64,000 bases of DNA from DRVV01 sp038868255. GTDB lineage: Archaea > Thermoproteota > Bathyarchaeia > Bathyarchaeales > Bathycorpusculaceae. Each line of letters starts with the position of its first letter. Positions within the stretch are counted from its first letter, which is position 1. Location of the stretch: the NCBI GenBank assembly GCA_038868255.1, contig JAWCTJ010000002.1, positions 1-64,000 on the forward strand. The letters are read 5' to 3'. Both the position numbers and the translations under genes were made by a program. Of the stretch, positions 34,227 through 42,679 are shown in pieces. Under the pieces are notes generated by a model. The model was not told the DNA's origin and ran no database searches. It saw only the letters and a program-made list of their open reading frames with translations.

Positions 34227-35747
34227 GTGGCTCAAGCAACATTTGAAGAGATAAGTGCAGCGGACTTTTTCTATCGTAACCGTGACATAGCAGGCTTTAC
34301 AAACCCCACAAGAGCTATCTTCGCAGCTATAAGAGAACTTGTGGAGAACTCGCTTGACGCTGCTGAAAGCATTAAAGTTCCACCGGATATTTATGTGCGG
34401 CTTTCCTTTGAAGGTGAGGCAAGCGAGGAAACCCAGATATACAGGCTTAGGGTTAAAGACAACGGCACCGGAATTCCTCCCCAACACATTCCCCTGGCCT
34501 TTGGGCAAGTTCTCTATGGTTCTAAGTATAAGCTGAAGCAGCAGAGGGGAACTTTTGGGCTTGGAGGGAAAATGGCAATTCTGTATGGGCAGATAACCAC
34601 TCATCAACCTGCACTTATAATTTCAAGCACAGGTGGCACTAGAATTTATGAGTATAAGATTATGATTGATATTCAGAAGAACCGCCCTGTAATCCTTGAT
34701 CGTAGAATCATTTTGAATAAGGATGGGTGGCGGGGCACAATAGTCGAGTTCACCCTTGAAGGCGACTACCTGCGAGCTATGCCGAAAATACTGGAATATT
34801 TCAAGCAGACGGCCATGGTTAACCCCTATGCAAACCTGACCTTTGTAGATCCAAAGGGTAGACTGTACATGTTTAAGAGGGCAACAACAGTGATGCCTGA
34901 TCCGCCCACGGAGACGTTGCCTCATCCCTACGGCGTTGATGTTGAACTTCTTCAACGCCTTATACAGATAACCCCGCATGGAAACATGCTGGATTTCCTG
35001 AAGAACCACTTTCACAGGGTCGGCGATATCACAGCAAAGAGGTTCCTCGAGTTCAGCGGTATAAGCCCCTCGAAAAACCCCAAGAAATTGTCCCACGATG
35101 AAATTGTCAGACTTGTGCAGATGCTAAGGAAGTTTAAGGATTTCCTGCCTCCAGATGCAGGGTGCCTATCACCCCTCGGCGAGGAGCTGCTCCGCACAGG
35201 GATACTAAAGGAGTTAAAGCCTGAGTTCCTCGCGGTGCATCAGCGGAAACCAGCCACCTATTCTGGGCATCCGTTTATTGTCGAAGTTGCCATAGCATAT
35301 GGAGGAGAAATTCCCCAGAAGAACGGTTTTGTTGTTTACCGCTTCGCTAATCGCATTCCCCTACTTTATGATGAGGCAAGTGACGTCTCCGTGAAGGTTA
35401 TAGAGTCTATGAACTGGCGCAGATACAAAGTTGCTCCGGACATGCCCATCGCGATAGTTGTGCATATCTGCAGCACGAAGGTTCCTTACAAGACCGTTGG
35501 TAAGGAGTTCATTGCTGATAGACCTGAGGTGAGACGTGAAATCGCTAATGGGCTGAGAGAAGTGGCCAGGCAGCTGCAGCGTTTTCTGTCAAGAAGAGAA
35601 CATGCGGATCGCGAGAAGAAGAGACTAGGCGTATTCAGCAAATACCTCCCAAGGATAGCTGAATTCTCAACTAAACTTGCTGAAAAGGATAAAATACCTA
35701 ATATAGAGAGGCTTCTGCAGAGTGTGAGGCGATATGGAATTGAGTGA
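34227..35747 (+). CDS. top6B: DNA topoisomerase VI subunit B
   Basis: 506 residues from GTG at 34227. GHKL ATPase motifs: RELVENSLDA (N box), VKDNGTGIPP (G1), GTFGLGGKM (G2), then a transducer domain with the switch Lys expected near FVVYRFANRIPLL. A helix-two-turn-helix region (KNHFHRVGDITAKRFLEFSGI, residues ~255-275) lies between them. Passes one DNA duplex through another with ATP. Overlaps subunit A by 14 bp. Confidence 0.97.
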   Translation: MAQATFEEISAADFFYRNRDIAGFTNPTRAIFAAIRELVENSLDAAESIKVPPDIYVRLSFEGEASEETQIYRLRVKDNGTGIPPQHIPLAFGQVLYGSKYKLKQQRGTFGLGGKMAILYGQITTHQPALIISSTGGTRIYEYKIMIDIQKNRPVILDRRIILNKDGWRGTIVEFTLEGDYLRAMPKILEYFKQTAMVNPYANLTFVDPKGRLYMFKRATTVMPDPPTETLPHPYGVDVELLQRLIQITPHGNMLDFLKNHFHRVGDITAKRFLEFSGISPSKNPKKLSHDEIVRLVQMLRKFKDFLPPDAGCLSPLGEELLRTGILKELKPEFLAVHQRKPATYSGHPFIVEVAIAYGGEIPQKNGFVVYRFANRIPLLYDEASDVSVKVIESMNWRRYKVAPDMPIAIVVHICSTKVPYKTVGKEFIADRPEVRREIANGLREVARQLQRFLSRREHADREKKRLGVFSKYLPRIAEFSTKLAEKDKIPNIERLLQSVRRYGIE

Positions 35748-36846
35748 ACCTGAAAGAAGCGTGCTTGAAAAGAGGAAAGAGGTCCTAGATAAACTTCGAG
35801 GACTTGGTTCTAGAATTTACGATCAGCTTGAAAGAGGAGTTTTCCCATTTATTGAGATGCCTGTCAGGTCTACGGAAAACATCTACTACGATCACGTGTT
35901 GAGACAGTTTGTTCTAGGTGACAAGAGGGTTAAGAGGAGTTCAAGAAACATTCGGCACTTAAAGCCCTTCGCCCAGCTGGTCTGGGCGGCGCTCTTCTCA
36001 TATGAGCTTACCTCCCAAAGGAAAACCTCCACTCTGAGAGATGTTTACTACTCTGCACAAGCCTATGAAATGACTTTCAAGGACCAGCAGGAATCCAACA
36101 ACATCATAACCGACCTGGAGACCGTTCTGGGCTACTCAAGGGAGGACTTCAGCATCTTCCCGGAGGAACGCTCCGCAGTGTTCGGCGACTTAACTATACG
36201 ATACACCGTGCCCGGATATGAGGGCAAAACCCTAAACCTGACCTCACATCCAGACGGCGTCATGATTGGGCCTGCATTAACCTCAGCTGTGTTTGAGGAA
36301 ACTTCAGCTGACAAGGTAATCGCCATAGAGAAGGGCGGTCTTTTCACACGCTTCATCGAGGAAAACGTGCATAAGAAGTTCAACGCGATCCTCGTGTTGA
36401 CGGCTGGGCAGGCTCCGCGGGCGACGCGTTACTTCATAAGGAGGCTGAACAGGGAGCTTAAGCTTCCAGTTTACATATTCACGGACGGAGACCCATGGGG
36501 CATGCATATAGCTATGGTTATAATTTCAGGCTCAGCTAACGCGGCTCACTTAAGAGACCTAACAACGCCGGACGCCGTGTGGAGTGGGGTTTGGGCAACT
36601 GACATAGTTGAGTATAAGCTGCCCACAGATCCTCTGGACGAAATAGACATGAAGAGACTCCATGAACTTCAGAAGGATCCAAGGTATCAGGAGGACCCGC
36701 TGTGGCAGAGGGAGATAAAAACCTTCATGAAGATAAGGCGGAAGGCTGAGCAGGAGGCCTTCAGCCGATATGGGCTGACATACATTGTAGATGAGTATCT
36801 GCCTGCAAAGCTTGAAGAAACCGGTGGAAAGGGGAAAACTAAATAG
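35734..36846 (+). CDS. top6A: DNA topoisomerase VI subunit A (Spo11-like)
   Basis: 370 residues. The winged-helix 5Y-CAP domain has RDVYYSAQ with a Tyr pair at 105-106, one of which makes the covalent DNA link. The Toprim domain has VIAIEKGG and FTDGDPWGMHI with its acidic residues. ATG at 35734 lies inside the end of top6B, so the subunits are translationally coupled as in other archaea. Confidence 0.97.
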   Translation: MELSEPERSVLEKRKEVLDKLRGLGSRIYDQLERGVFPFIEMPVRSTENIYYDHVLRQFVLGDKRVKRSSRNIRHLKPFAQLVWAALFSYELTSQRKTSTLRDVYYSAQAYEMTFKDQQESNNIITDLETVLGYSREDFSIFPEERSAVFGDLTIRYTVPGYEGKTLNLTSHPDGVMIGPALTSAVFEETSADKVIAIEKGGLFTRFIEENVHKKFNAILVLTAGQAPRATRYFIRRLNRELKLPVYIFTDGDPWGMHIAMVIISGSANAAHLRDLTTPDAVWSGVWATDIVEYKLPTDPLDEIDMKRLHELQKDPRYQEDPLWQREIKTFMKIRRKAEQEAFSRYGLTYIVDEYLPAKLEETGGKGKTK

Positions 36847-36891
36847 CCTCCATCAAGCCTATGTAAAGGGCATGCAGTAAGGAGGTTTCGT

Positions 36892-37089
36892 TTGAGCAAA
36901 AATAGCGCCTTCGGGTTAAGTGCTGCTGAAAAGTTTCTCGGATTACTGCTGATGATCCTCGGTGCGTTGGAGGCGTACTTTTCAATTTCAAGCAGTGAAG
37001 CCTTAGGGGCTTACACATGGTTTTTCGCTGTTCTAGGATTTATACTGCTGGCTTTAGGGATTCTTCTTCTCATAGCGAAAACCGAGTGA
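36892..37089 (+). CDS. Small two-helix membrane protein (65 aa)
   Basis: 65 residues from TTG at 36892, preceded by AAGGAGGT at good spacing, which makes the frame credible. Two hydrophobic helices (FLGLLLMILGALEAYF and FFAVLGFILLALGILLLI) joined by a short loop, with a Lys/Glu tail. No family recognised. Lies between Topo VI and aIF5B on the same strand. Confidence 0.65.
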   Translation: MSKNSAFGLSAAEKFLGLLLMILGALEAYFSISSSEALGAYTWFFAVLGFILLALGILLLIAKTE

Positions 37090-37188
37090 CCTCCGTCCAT
37101 ATTTCAAGCTTGTTGAAACAGTCTTTATTAGGGATAGAGTTTATTAGGTTTGATAAGGTTTGCATGCTGTTCCATGGGAGTATGCAGG

Positions 37189-38970
37189 ATGCCCATTCGT
37201 CAGCCAATAGTCTGCGTTCTAGGTCATGTGGATACGGGCAAGACTCTTCTTCTTGATAAGATTCGTAAGACAAGTGTTCAAGCCCGTGAAGCAGGCGGAA
37301 TGACCCAGCATATCGGCGCCAGCTTCTTCCCCATGGAGACACTTAAGCAAATGGTCGGTCCCCTGCTATCATCTCTTAAAGGTCAGATTGAAATCCCTGG
37401 GCTGCTGATCGTGGACACCCCTGGCCACGAAGTGTTCACGAATCTGCGCATGAGAGGCGGAAGCGTTGCTGACATCGCAATTATGGTTATTGATGTACTT
37501 AAGGGCTTTGAAGCTCAAACATATGAGTGTATAGAAATTTTAAAGTCCAGGAAGACTCCCTTTCTAGTGGCCGTTAACAAGATTGACAGAATTCCCGGAT
37601 GGAAATCTGTTGAAGATGCACCCTTCCTTAAAAGTTATCAGCTTCAGGATAAATACGTCAGAGAGGACTTGGACAACAGGATTTACGAGATTATCGGAAC
37701 CTTCTCCCGTTTGGGTTTTAATGCTGACAGATTCGACAGGATAAAGGACTTCACCAAGACAGTTGCCCTTGTGCCGACAAGCGCTAAGACAGGAGAAGGC
37801 ATACCTGAGCTTCTAGCGGTTCTTGTGGGGTTAACACAGCAGTATCTGAAGAAGCGGCTTCAGACAACCTCCGGCCCCGCCAAGGGAACAGTGCTGGAGG
37901 TTAAAGAAGAACCGGGCTTAGGCCTAACATTAAACACCATAATATATGATGGCATTATGAAAAGGGATGATTTGATAGTTGTCGGCGGCAGAGAAAAGCC
38001 CATAGTCACCAGGGTGAGAGCGCTGCTCGTTCCAAAGCCCCTTGATGAGATGAGGGATCCGCGGGACAAGTTCTCCTCAGTTGAGTCCGTTTCAGCTGCG
38101 GCCGGCGTCAAGATCGTGGCGCCTGAACTTGAGGGCGTTTTGGCTGGTGCTCCAATTTACGTTGTAGGCGAAGGTGAGTCCCCTGAGAAATATGTGACGC
38201 TTGTTTCTGAGGAGATTAAACGCATCCGCATCTCCACGGATGTTGATGGCGTTATAGTTAAGGCTGATACGCTTGGCTCTCTGGAAGCTATAGCCGAGAA
38301 CCTGAAACGTAACAACGTGCCTATAAGGCTGGCGGATGTGGGTGATATTTCAAAGAGGGATGTCACCGAGGCCGCTGTTGTTAAGGATCATAACCCGTTT
38401 TACGGCGCCATCTTAGCCTTTAATGTCAAGGTGCTTCCAGACGCTGCTGAAGAAGCCCAAAGCAAGAGTATCCCAATATTTCAGGAGAAAATAATCTACC
38501 ACCTTGTGGATAATTACGTTTCATGGCTTAAGTCACAGCAGGAAGCCAAAACAGTTCAGGAATTCTCGCAACTTGTTAAGCCGGCGAAGATTCAGATACT
38601 GGAGGGTTATGTGTTTAGAAGAGCCAAACCAGCCATAGTTGGAATTGAAGTGCTCACAGGAAAAATAAAGCCGAAGCTGCAGCTCTTAAGAGCTGAGGAC
38701 GGCGAAGAAGTCGGCGAAATACTTCAGATACAGGATAAAGGCAAGGCTATACCTGAAGCAGGTGAGGGAATGCAAGTGGCGATTTCCATAGATAAGCCCA
38801 TGGTTGGAAGACACATATTTGAAGGAGACCTGCTCTATGTGAAAGTGCCTGAGCAGCATGCAAAGATTCTTCTAAAGAATTTCATGGACAGACTGACCCC
38901 TGAAGAGCAGGAAACCCTGAAAGAATACATCGAATTGATGCGGAAGAAAATACCTTTCTGGGCAGCTTGA
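37189..38970 (+). CDS. infB: Translation initiation factor aIF5B
   Basis: 593 residues from ATG at 37189, where the family homology starts (MPIRQPIVCVLGHVDTGKT); an upstream TTG at 37150 would add 13 unlikely residues. GTPase motifs: GHVDTGKT (P-loop, with Thr where His is usual), VDTPGHEVF, and NKIDR. Beta-barrel domains II and IV and the linker helix follow (domain III near IRISTDVDGVIVKADTLGSLEA, described by position ~355). The factor joins ribosomal subunits at initiation. C-terminal tail ends in WAA. Confidence 0.95.
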   Translation: MPIRQPIVCVLGHVDTGKTLLLDKIRKTSVQAREAGGMTQHIGASFFPMETLKQMVGPLLSSLKGQIEIPGLLIVDTPGHEVFTNLRMRGGSVADIAIMVIDVLKGFEAQTYECIEILKSRKTPFLVAVNKIDRIPGWKSVEDAPFLKSYQLQDKYVREDLDNRIYEIIGTFSRLGFNADRFDRIKDFTKTVALVPTSAKTGEGIPELLAVLVGLTQQYLKKRLQTTSGPAKGTVLEVKEEPGLGLTLNTIIYDGIMKRDDLIVVGGREKPIVTRVRALLVPKPLDEMRDPRDKFSSVESVSAAAGVKIVAPELEGVLAGAPIYVVGEGESPEKYVTLVSEEIKRIRISTDVDGVIVKADTLGSLEAIAENLKRNNVPIRLADVGDISKRDVTEAAVVKDHNPFYGAILAFNVKVLPDAAEEAQSKSIPIFQEKIIYHLVDNYVSWLKSQQEAKTVQEFSQLVKPAKIQILEGYVFRRAKPAIVGIEVLTGKIKPKLQLLRAEDGEEVGEILQIQDKGKAIPEAGEGMQVAISIDKPMVGRHIFEGDLLYVKVPEQHAKILLKNFMDRLTPEEQETLKEYIELMRKKIPFWAA

Positions 38971-38980
38971 TTGTTGGATA

Positions 38981-39160
38981 TTATTTTACTTTCCATGTTT
39001 TTAGCGTAAGCTCAAGCACTACGCCGTTACCTTTGAACCTCCGTATTTTTCGGTAAAATCCCGCAAGCTCTTTATAAGCCGCGTAAGCGTGTATCTCGAT
39101 AACTTTCAGCTGCTTTTTGACGCTTCGTCTAACAATTCCCCGCCGATTTGTCTTCTTCAC
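38981..39160 (-). CDS. Possible small basic protein (59 aa)
   Basis: GTG to TAA, 59 codons without a stop, with an in-frame TGA only two codons upstream of the GTG. Very basic N-terminal half (VKKTNRRGIVRRSVKKQ), then a helix-like stretch with IEIHAYAAYKELAGFYRKI, and a strand-like end. Base choice looks protein-like. No family recognised and no strong promoter, so it may be a relic of a larger gene or a small RNA-binding protein. Confidence 0.35.
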   Translation of the reverse strand: MKKTNRRGIVRRSVKKQLKVIEIHAYAAYKELAGFYRKIRRFKGNGVVLELTLKTWKVK

Positions 39161-39441
39161 GGATCAGAATGAGAAGCGCATGCACGTTCAATCCTTTCTA
39201 TAGTATGTAAAGGTAGAAAAGTAAATGCAGCATTTCAACTATTAGTCCATCTGCTTCAGCCACTACAACAATGTGTTTGCTCTTTCAATTTTCCATTTAG
39301 ACTACTCGACTACTATATTGTCGGTGCTTTAGAATCCGCGGCATCCGCTTCGCGTGTTTTAATCTCCATAAATTCAAAATAGGACTTAAAAGGGAATATC
39401 AACCCAGGGTTTCCCCAACCTAAAACCATGGAAGGTTTAGC
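39161..39441. other. Gene-free stretch
   Basis: Together with the possible 59-codon gene this forms a 471-bp gap between aIF5B and the racemase gene. I see no RNA fold, repeat or convincing frame here. CTTAAAAGGG near 39386 could be part of a promoter for the racemase. Confidence 0.5.
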
Positions 39442-40143
39442 ATGTTTAGACTTAAGCATATAGGTATTGTCGGCGTCAGCTCTCCAGGAGCAGCTCTCTG
39501 CTATCAAACCATATGCTCTGAAGGCGAGAAAATTCTCGGTAAACGTTACATTCATCCTGAGGTAAGCATGCATGCTTTCTCCTTCAGCACTTACATGTCC
39601 CTAATAGAGAAAGGCGACTGGGACGGCGTAGCCGAGCAGTTAGTTTCATCGGCTAAGAAACTTGCCCGAATAGGCGCAGACTTCGCTATATGCCCCGATA
39701 ACACTGTTCACATAGCCTTCGACAAAGTCGTTGAAAAGTCACCTATACCGTGGATGCACATAGCTGAGGAAGTTGCCAAAGAAGCAAAAAGGCTTGGTTT
39801 CAGCAAATTAGCTATTCTGGGAACCCGATTCCTAATGGAGTCTGATGTTTATCCCTCGAAACTAAGGCTTTATGGAATGAAGTGGGCTTTCCCAGAAGCT
39901 GGTCAACGCGAAGTTATCAACGAGATAATTTTCAATGAACTCGTTTATGGCGTTATCAATATTGAATCCCGGGAAAAACTAGCCAAAATCATAAAGGATA
40001 TAGCCAAAATAGATGGATGCGAAGCTGTTATTTTAGGATGCACCGAATTGCCACTAATAGTTGACAATGCGGTTTCCTCGATACCTCTGTTGGATTCAAC
40101 ACGCATCCTAGCTAGAGCGGCTCTTAAAAAAGCAGCAGAATGA
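39442..40143 (+). CDS. Aspartate/glutamate racemase family protein (variant active site)
   Basis: 233 residues with the two-lobed Asp/Glu racemase fold. The second catalytic Cys is kept (ILGCTELP, C200). At the first site, where a CNT-type motif is standard, this protein reads CPDNTVH: residue 86 is Asp and a Cys lies two residues earlier (C84). Members of the YgeA/RacX group differ at this site and racemise other amino acids or do not racemise. ATG at 39442. Stands alone. Confidence 0.78.
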   Translation: MFRLKHIGIVGVSSPGAALCYQTICSEGEKILGKRYIHPEVSMHAFSFSTYMSLIEKGDWDGVAEQLVSSAKKLARIGADFAICPDNTVHIAFDKVVEKSPIPWMHIAEEVAKEAKRLGFSKLAILGTRFLMESDVYPSKLRLYGMKWAFPEAGQREVINEIIFNELVYGVINIESREKLAKIIKDIAKIDGCEAVILGCTELPLIVDNAVSSIPLLDSTRILARAALKKAAE

Positions 40144-40264
40144 ACCTTTTGTGATTCACTAAATCTATGAAAATCCTTTAAAGCCTCTGCGACATACGCC
40201 GCAAGTTAATTTGGATAAGATGCATAATGAAAATAGTTTTCGAATCGACATCTCCATTATGGTT

Positions 40265-41380
40265 TTATGATAGTAAGTGTACATTTCCTATCCGGGTGTT
40301 TTTTAGGTGTTTCTGAGCTGCTCTTTGACATTCTATGGCTTGCTGCCGGCTTGTGGTGGGCAAGTCGTTCATTACGTAGCACGGGTAAAAAGCCAAAAGG
40401 GTGTATGGGACTTCCGGGCTTATTTGACTAATGAATTTGGCTATGTTCTCCACCTCCTCCGCGTCCACATAGCCCGGCACGAGCAGTGTGCTCGCGGTTA
40501 GCACCGGAAGCTCAGGGCGTTTTTCATAGTATTTTTCTCCTATCCGCGTGAAGTTTTCCAGGGACGCCCTGTTTGACACTCCACATAGTGCCATGGCAAG
40601 TTCTTCACTCCATGCCTTCAGGTCGAATTTTATGTTGCCTCCGCTTTCTAAGGCGTATTCGGCGGCCTTCTCAATCAGCTTCGGGTTCATGTAGCCATTT
40701 GTTTCCCAGCATATGCGGAGGATTCGGCCGTTGGCTTTCGCTTTTTCTAGGGCTATGCGGCTTGTTTCTAGCGAGTGAGTCATTTGAGGTGAGGGGTCTC
40801 CTCCAAAGTAACATATGCATGAAACATTTGCATCTATGGCTTTTGAGGCTAATGCCTCAGCGGTCACCACCGGCTTATGCTTGACTGTGAGGTTACGGAA
40901 ATGCCAGTTCTGGCAGTATAGGCAGTCGTAGCTGCAGGCTCCATAGAAAACCGCGAGGTTATAGTAGCCATGCTCTGCAACTGGCCTGTAAGCGTATTTT
41001 GGATAACCTTTTCCAGTGCATCCTGGGCAGAACCACCAACTCACGCAGTTAGTTGGTAGGCTGTCATAGTACCATTCAAGTATGCCTTGATCTGGGGTCC
41101 CGCCGAAACGAATCAGTCGTCCGCTAAGGTTCCACACAAGCCCGCAGAATCCTGCTTTTCCATTGCCTATCACGCAGTTGTTGGCGCAAATTCCACAAGA
41201 TATTCCATCCTCATCCCTTGGAGGCTGTGCTGGTAAGCCGAAGGCAGCCCTGCTTCTGGCGTGGATTTCCTTTGTAATGTCTAAAGCCTCTTTAGGCCTT
41301 TTTCTTATACACTTTAGGCATACGCCGAGTTTTCCAGATATAAGCGGCGAGACTTCGCCACAAAGTTGGCACTTTCCCAT
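40265..41380 (-). CDS. Radical SAM protein, pyruvate-formate-lyase-activating-enzyme-like
   Basis: 371 residues from ATG at 41380, where the first zinc-like motif starts (MGKCQLCGEV); an upstream start at 41410 is weaker. Three Cys clusters precede the radical SAM core: CQLC/CLKC, CGICANNC and CPGC. The 4Fe-4S motif is CSYDCLYC (C149, C153, C156) followed by QNW, typical of the COG1313/AmmeMemoRadiSam-like group. The later CWETNGYM and DLKAWSEE segments fit. The substrate is unknown. A MoaD-like gene lies 66 bp upstream on the same strand. Confidence 0.85.
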   Translation of the reverse strand: MGKCQLCGEVSPLISGKLGVCLKCIRKRPKEALDITKEIHARSRAAFGLPAQPPRDEDGISCGICANNCVIGNGKAGFCGLVWNLSGRLIRFGGTPDQGILEWYYDSLPTNCVSWWFCPGCTGKGYPKYAYRPVAEHGYYNLAVFYGACSYDCLYCQNWHFRNLTVKHKPVVTAEALASKAIDANVSCICYFGGDPSPQMTHSLETSRIALEKAKANGRILRICWETNGYMNPKLIEKAAEYALESGGNIKFDLKAWSEELAMALCGVSNRASLENFTRIGEKYYEKRPELPVLTASTLLVPGYVDAEEVENIAKFISQISPEVPYTLLAFYPCYVMNDLPTTSRQQAIECQRAAQKHLKNTRIGNVHLLS

Positions 41381-41445
41381 AACTAACTCATGAATAACTA
41401 TGCTTAGCAAGCCTAAAAACGTAGAGGACCATGCTTCGAGGCACC

Positions 41446-41739
41446 TTAACCTCCTCCTACTGGAGGCAATATTGCCAGCGTATCTCCATCCTCAAGTTTT
41501 GTATCCATGCCCTTGATGGTTGAGGCGCTTCGGCCGTTTACAAGAAACTGAAGAAAGCCCTTAACCTCGCCTGTTTTGCCATCATATACGTAGTCCATGA
41601 AACCCTTCCCGTAAAGTTCAGCCAGCCTGTTAAGCACCATGCCCACGGTGACGACGGCATCGTTCGGAAACTCTAAAGTTTCCTCCCGCTTTCCAACTAT
41701 TTCTCTGAGGGTTGTGAAGAAGCGCACTGAAATCTTCAC
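41446..41739 (-). CDS. MoaD/ThiS-family ubiquitin-like sulfur carrier
   Basis: 97 residues from GTG at 41739 (VKISVRFFTTLRE), preceded at ~35 bp by TTTAAAT on the minus strand. The beta-grasp fold ends in LAILPPVGGG, the C-terminal diglycine activated by an E1-like enzyme; here there are three Gly. Used in molybdopterin synthesis, tRNA thiolation or protein tagging (SAMP-like). The two moeA genes 34 kb away are consistent with a cofactor role. No E1 gene seen. Confidence 0.86.
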   Translation of the reverse strand: MKISVRFFTTLREIVGKREETLEFPNDAVVTVGMVLNRLAELYGKGFMDYVYDGKTGEVKGFLQFLVNGRSASTIKGMDTKLEDGDTLAILPPVGGG

Positions 41740-41851
41740 GCTCAGGCACCTACTTCTGAAAAAGGGTAACCAAAATTTAAACGTACCTTCAAGCATAAAT
41801 GTTTAAAGTTCTGCAAGCAGTTCTTTAGGCTAAAGTAATATGTAGAGTGGG

Positions 41852-42421
41852 GTGCTCTTGGATACTTTTGCAATATTGGCTGTAGCCCTCGGGCTGGCAA
41901 TGGATGCTTTCAGCGTTTCCGTTGCCTCGGGAATCGCTGGAAGGTGCGCTCGAAAATCCGCTGCTTTAAAGATGGCATTTCTATTCGGAGCTTTCCAGGC
42001 TATAATGCCCACCATAGGCTGGCTAGCAGGGGTAACCATGCTACATTTGATATCCGACTTTGATCACTGGATAGCTTTTGCTCTTCTGCTTTTGGTTGGG
42101 CTGAGGATGATCTATGAAGCCGTAAGACCTGACATCCGAGAGCGCTTAGGAAATCTTAACCTAGGGCTTTTTACACTCCTGATGTTAGCCATTGCTACAA
42201 GCATTGATGCCTTGGCCGTGGGAATAAGCTTCGCCATCCTGGCAGTCTCCATTGTCAGTTCAGCATTGCTTATCGGCACAGTAACGTTTCTACTTTCATT
42301 GTTTGGGGCATTAACGGGCGAAAAAGTGAAGCATCTTCTTTCTCCAAGGAGGATAGAGGCTTTAGGAGGCCTCGTCTTGATAATCATCGGAGTTAAAATA
42401 CTTCTTGAGCATCTGGCCTAA
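41852..42421 (+). CDS. mntP: Manganese efflux pump MntP
   Basis: 189 residues, six hydrophobic helices in two repeats with the Asp motifs AMDAFSVSVASG and TSIDALAVGISF, the signature of MntP. A GTG at 41852 or TTG at 41858 could start it. Exports Mn2+. Divergent from the MoaD-like gene; the leader (from the TATA-like ATGTTTAAAG near 41800) is too short for a Mn riboswitch. Confidence 0.9.
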   Translation: MLLDTFAILAVALGLAMDAFSVSVASGIAGRCARKSAALKMAFLFGAFQAIMPTIGWLAGVTMLHLISDFDHWIAFALLLLVGLRMIYEAVRPDIRERLGNLNLGLFTLLMLAIATSIDALAVGISFAILAVSIVSSALLIGTVTFLLSLFGALTGEKVKHLLSPRRIEALGGLVLIIIGVKILLEHLA

Positions 42422-42602
42422 GCCCATGTGGCGTGCGCAAATTTTGCGTTCGGAAAATTATGCATACTTCATGTATCTCTCAAACGTAAGATGTTTTCTT
42501 TTGTAAGCATCCATATGCAAATGCGCCTAACCTTAAAAGTCCATTGGAGTCTGAGGAGGTGTTGGTTTACGAGACTTTTAGTAGAATACTGACTGAACCG
42601 TG

Positions 42603-42620
42603 AGAAAAGTTTATATTTTA
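42603..42620 (+). promoter_or_regulatory. Promoter of thermosome gene 2
   Basis: AGAAAAGTTTATATTTTA holds a BRE-like purine run and a TATA box about 65 bp before the start; TGGAGGA at 42667-42673 is the ribosome-binding site. See the matching element before thermosome 1. Confidence 0.5.
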
Positions 42621-42679
42621 CTGCATTTCTGCTTATCAGCGGTTAGTAAGTTCTAAACCAACTGATTGGAGGAATTGAT

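Noticed and set aside
41797..41851. Possible manganese riboswitch before mntP
   Set aside because: The leader is ~50 bases, too short for the known element, and lacks its conserved loops.
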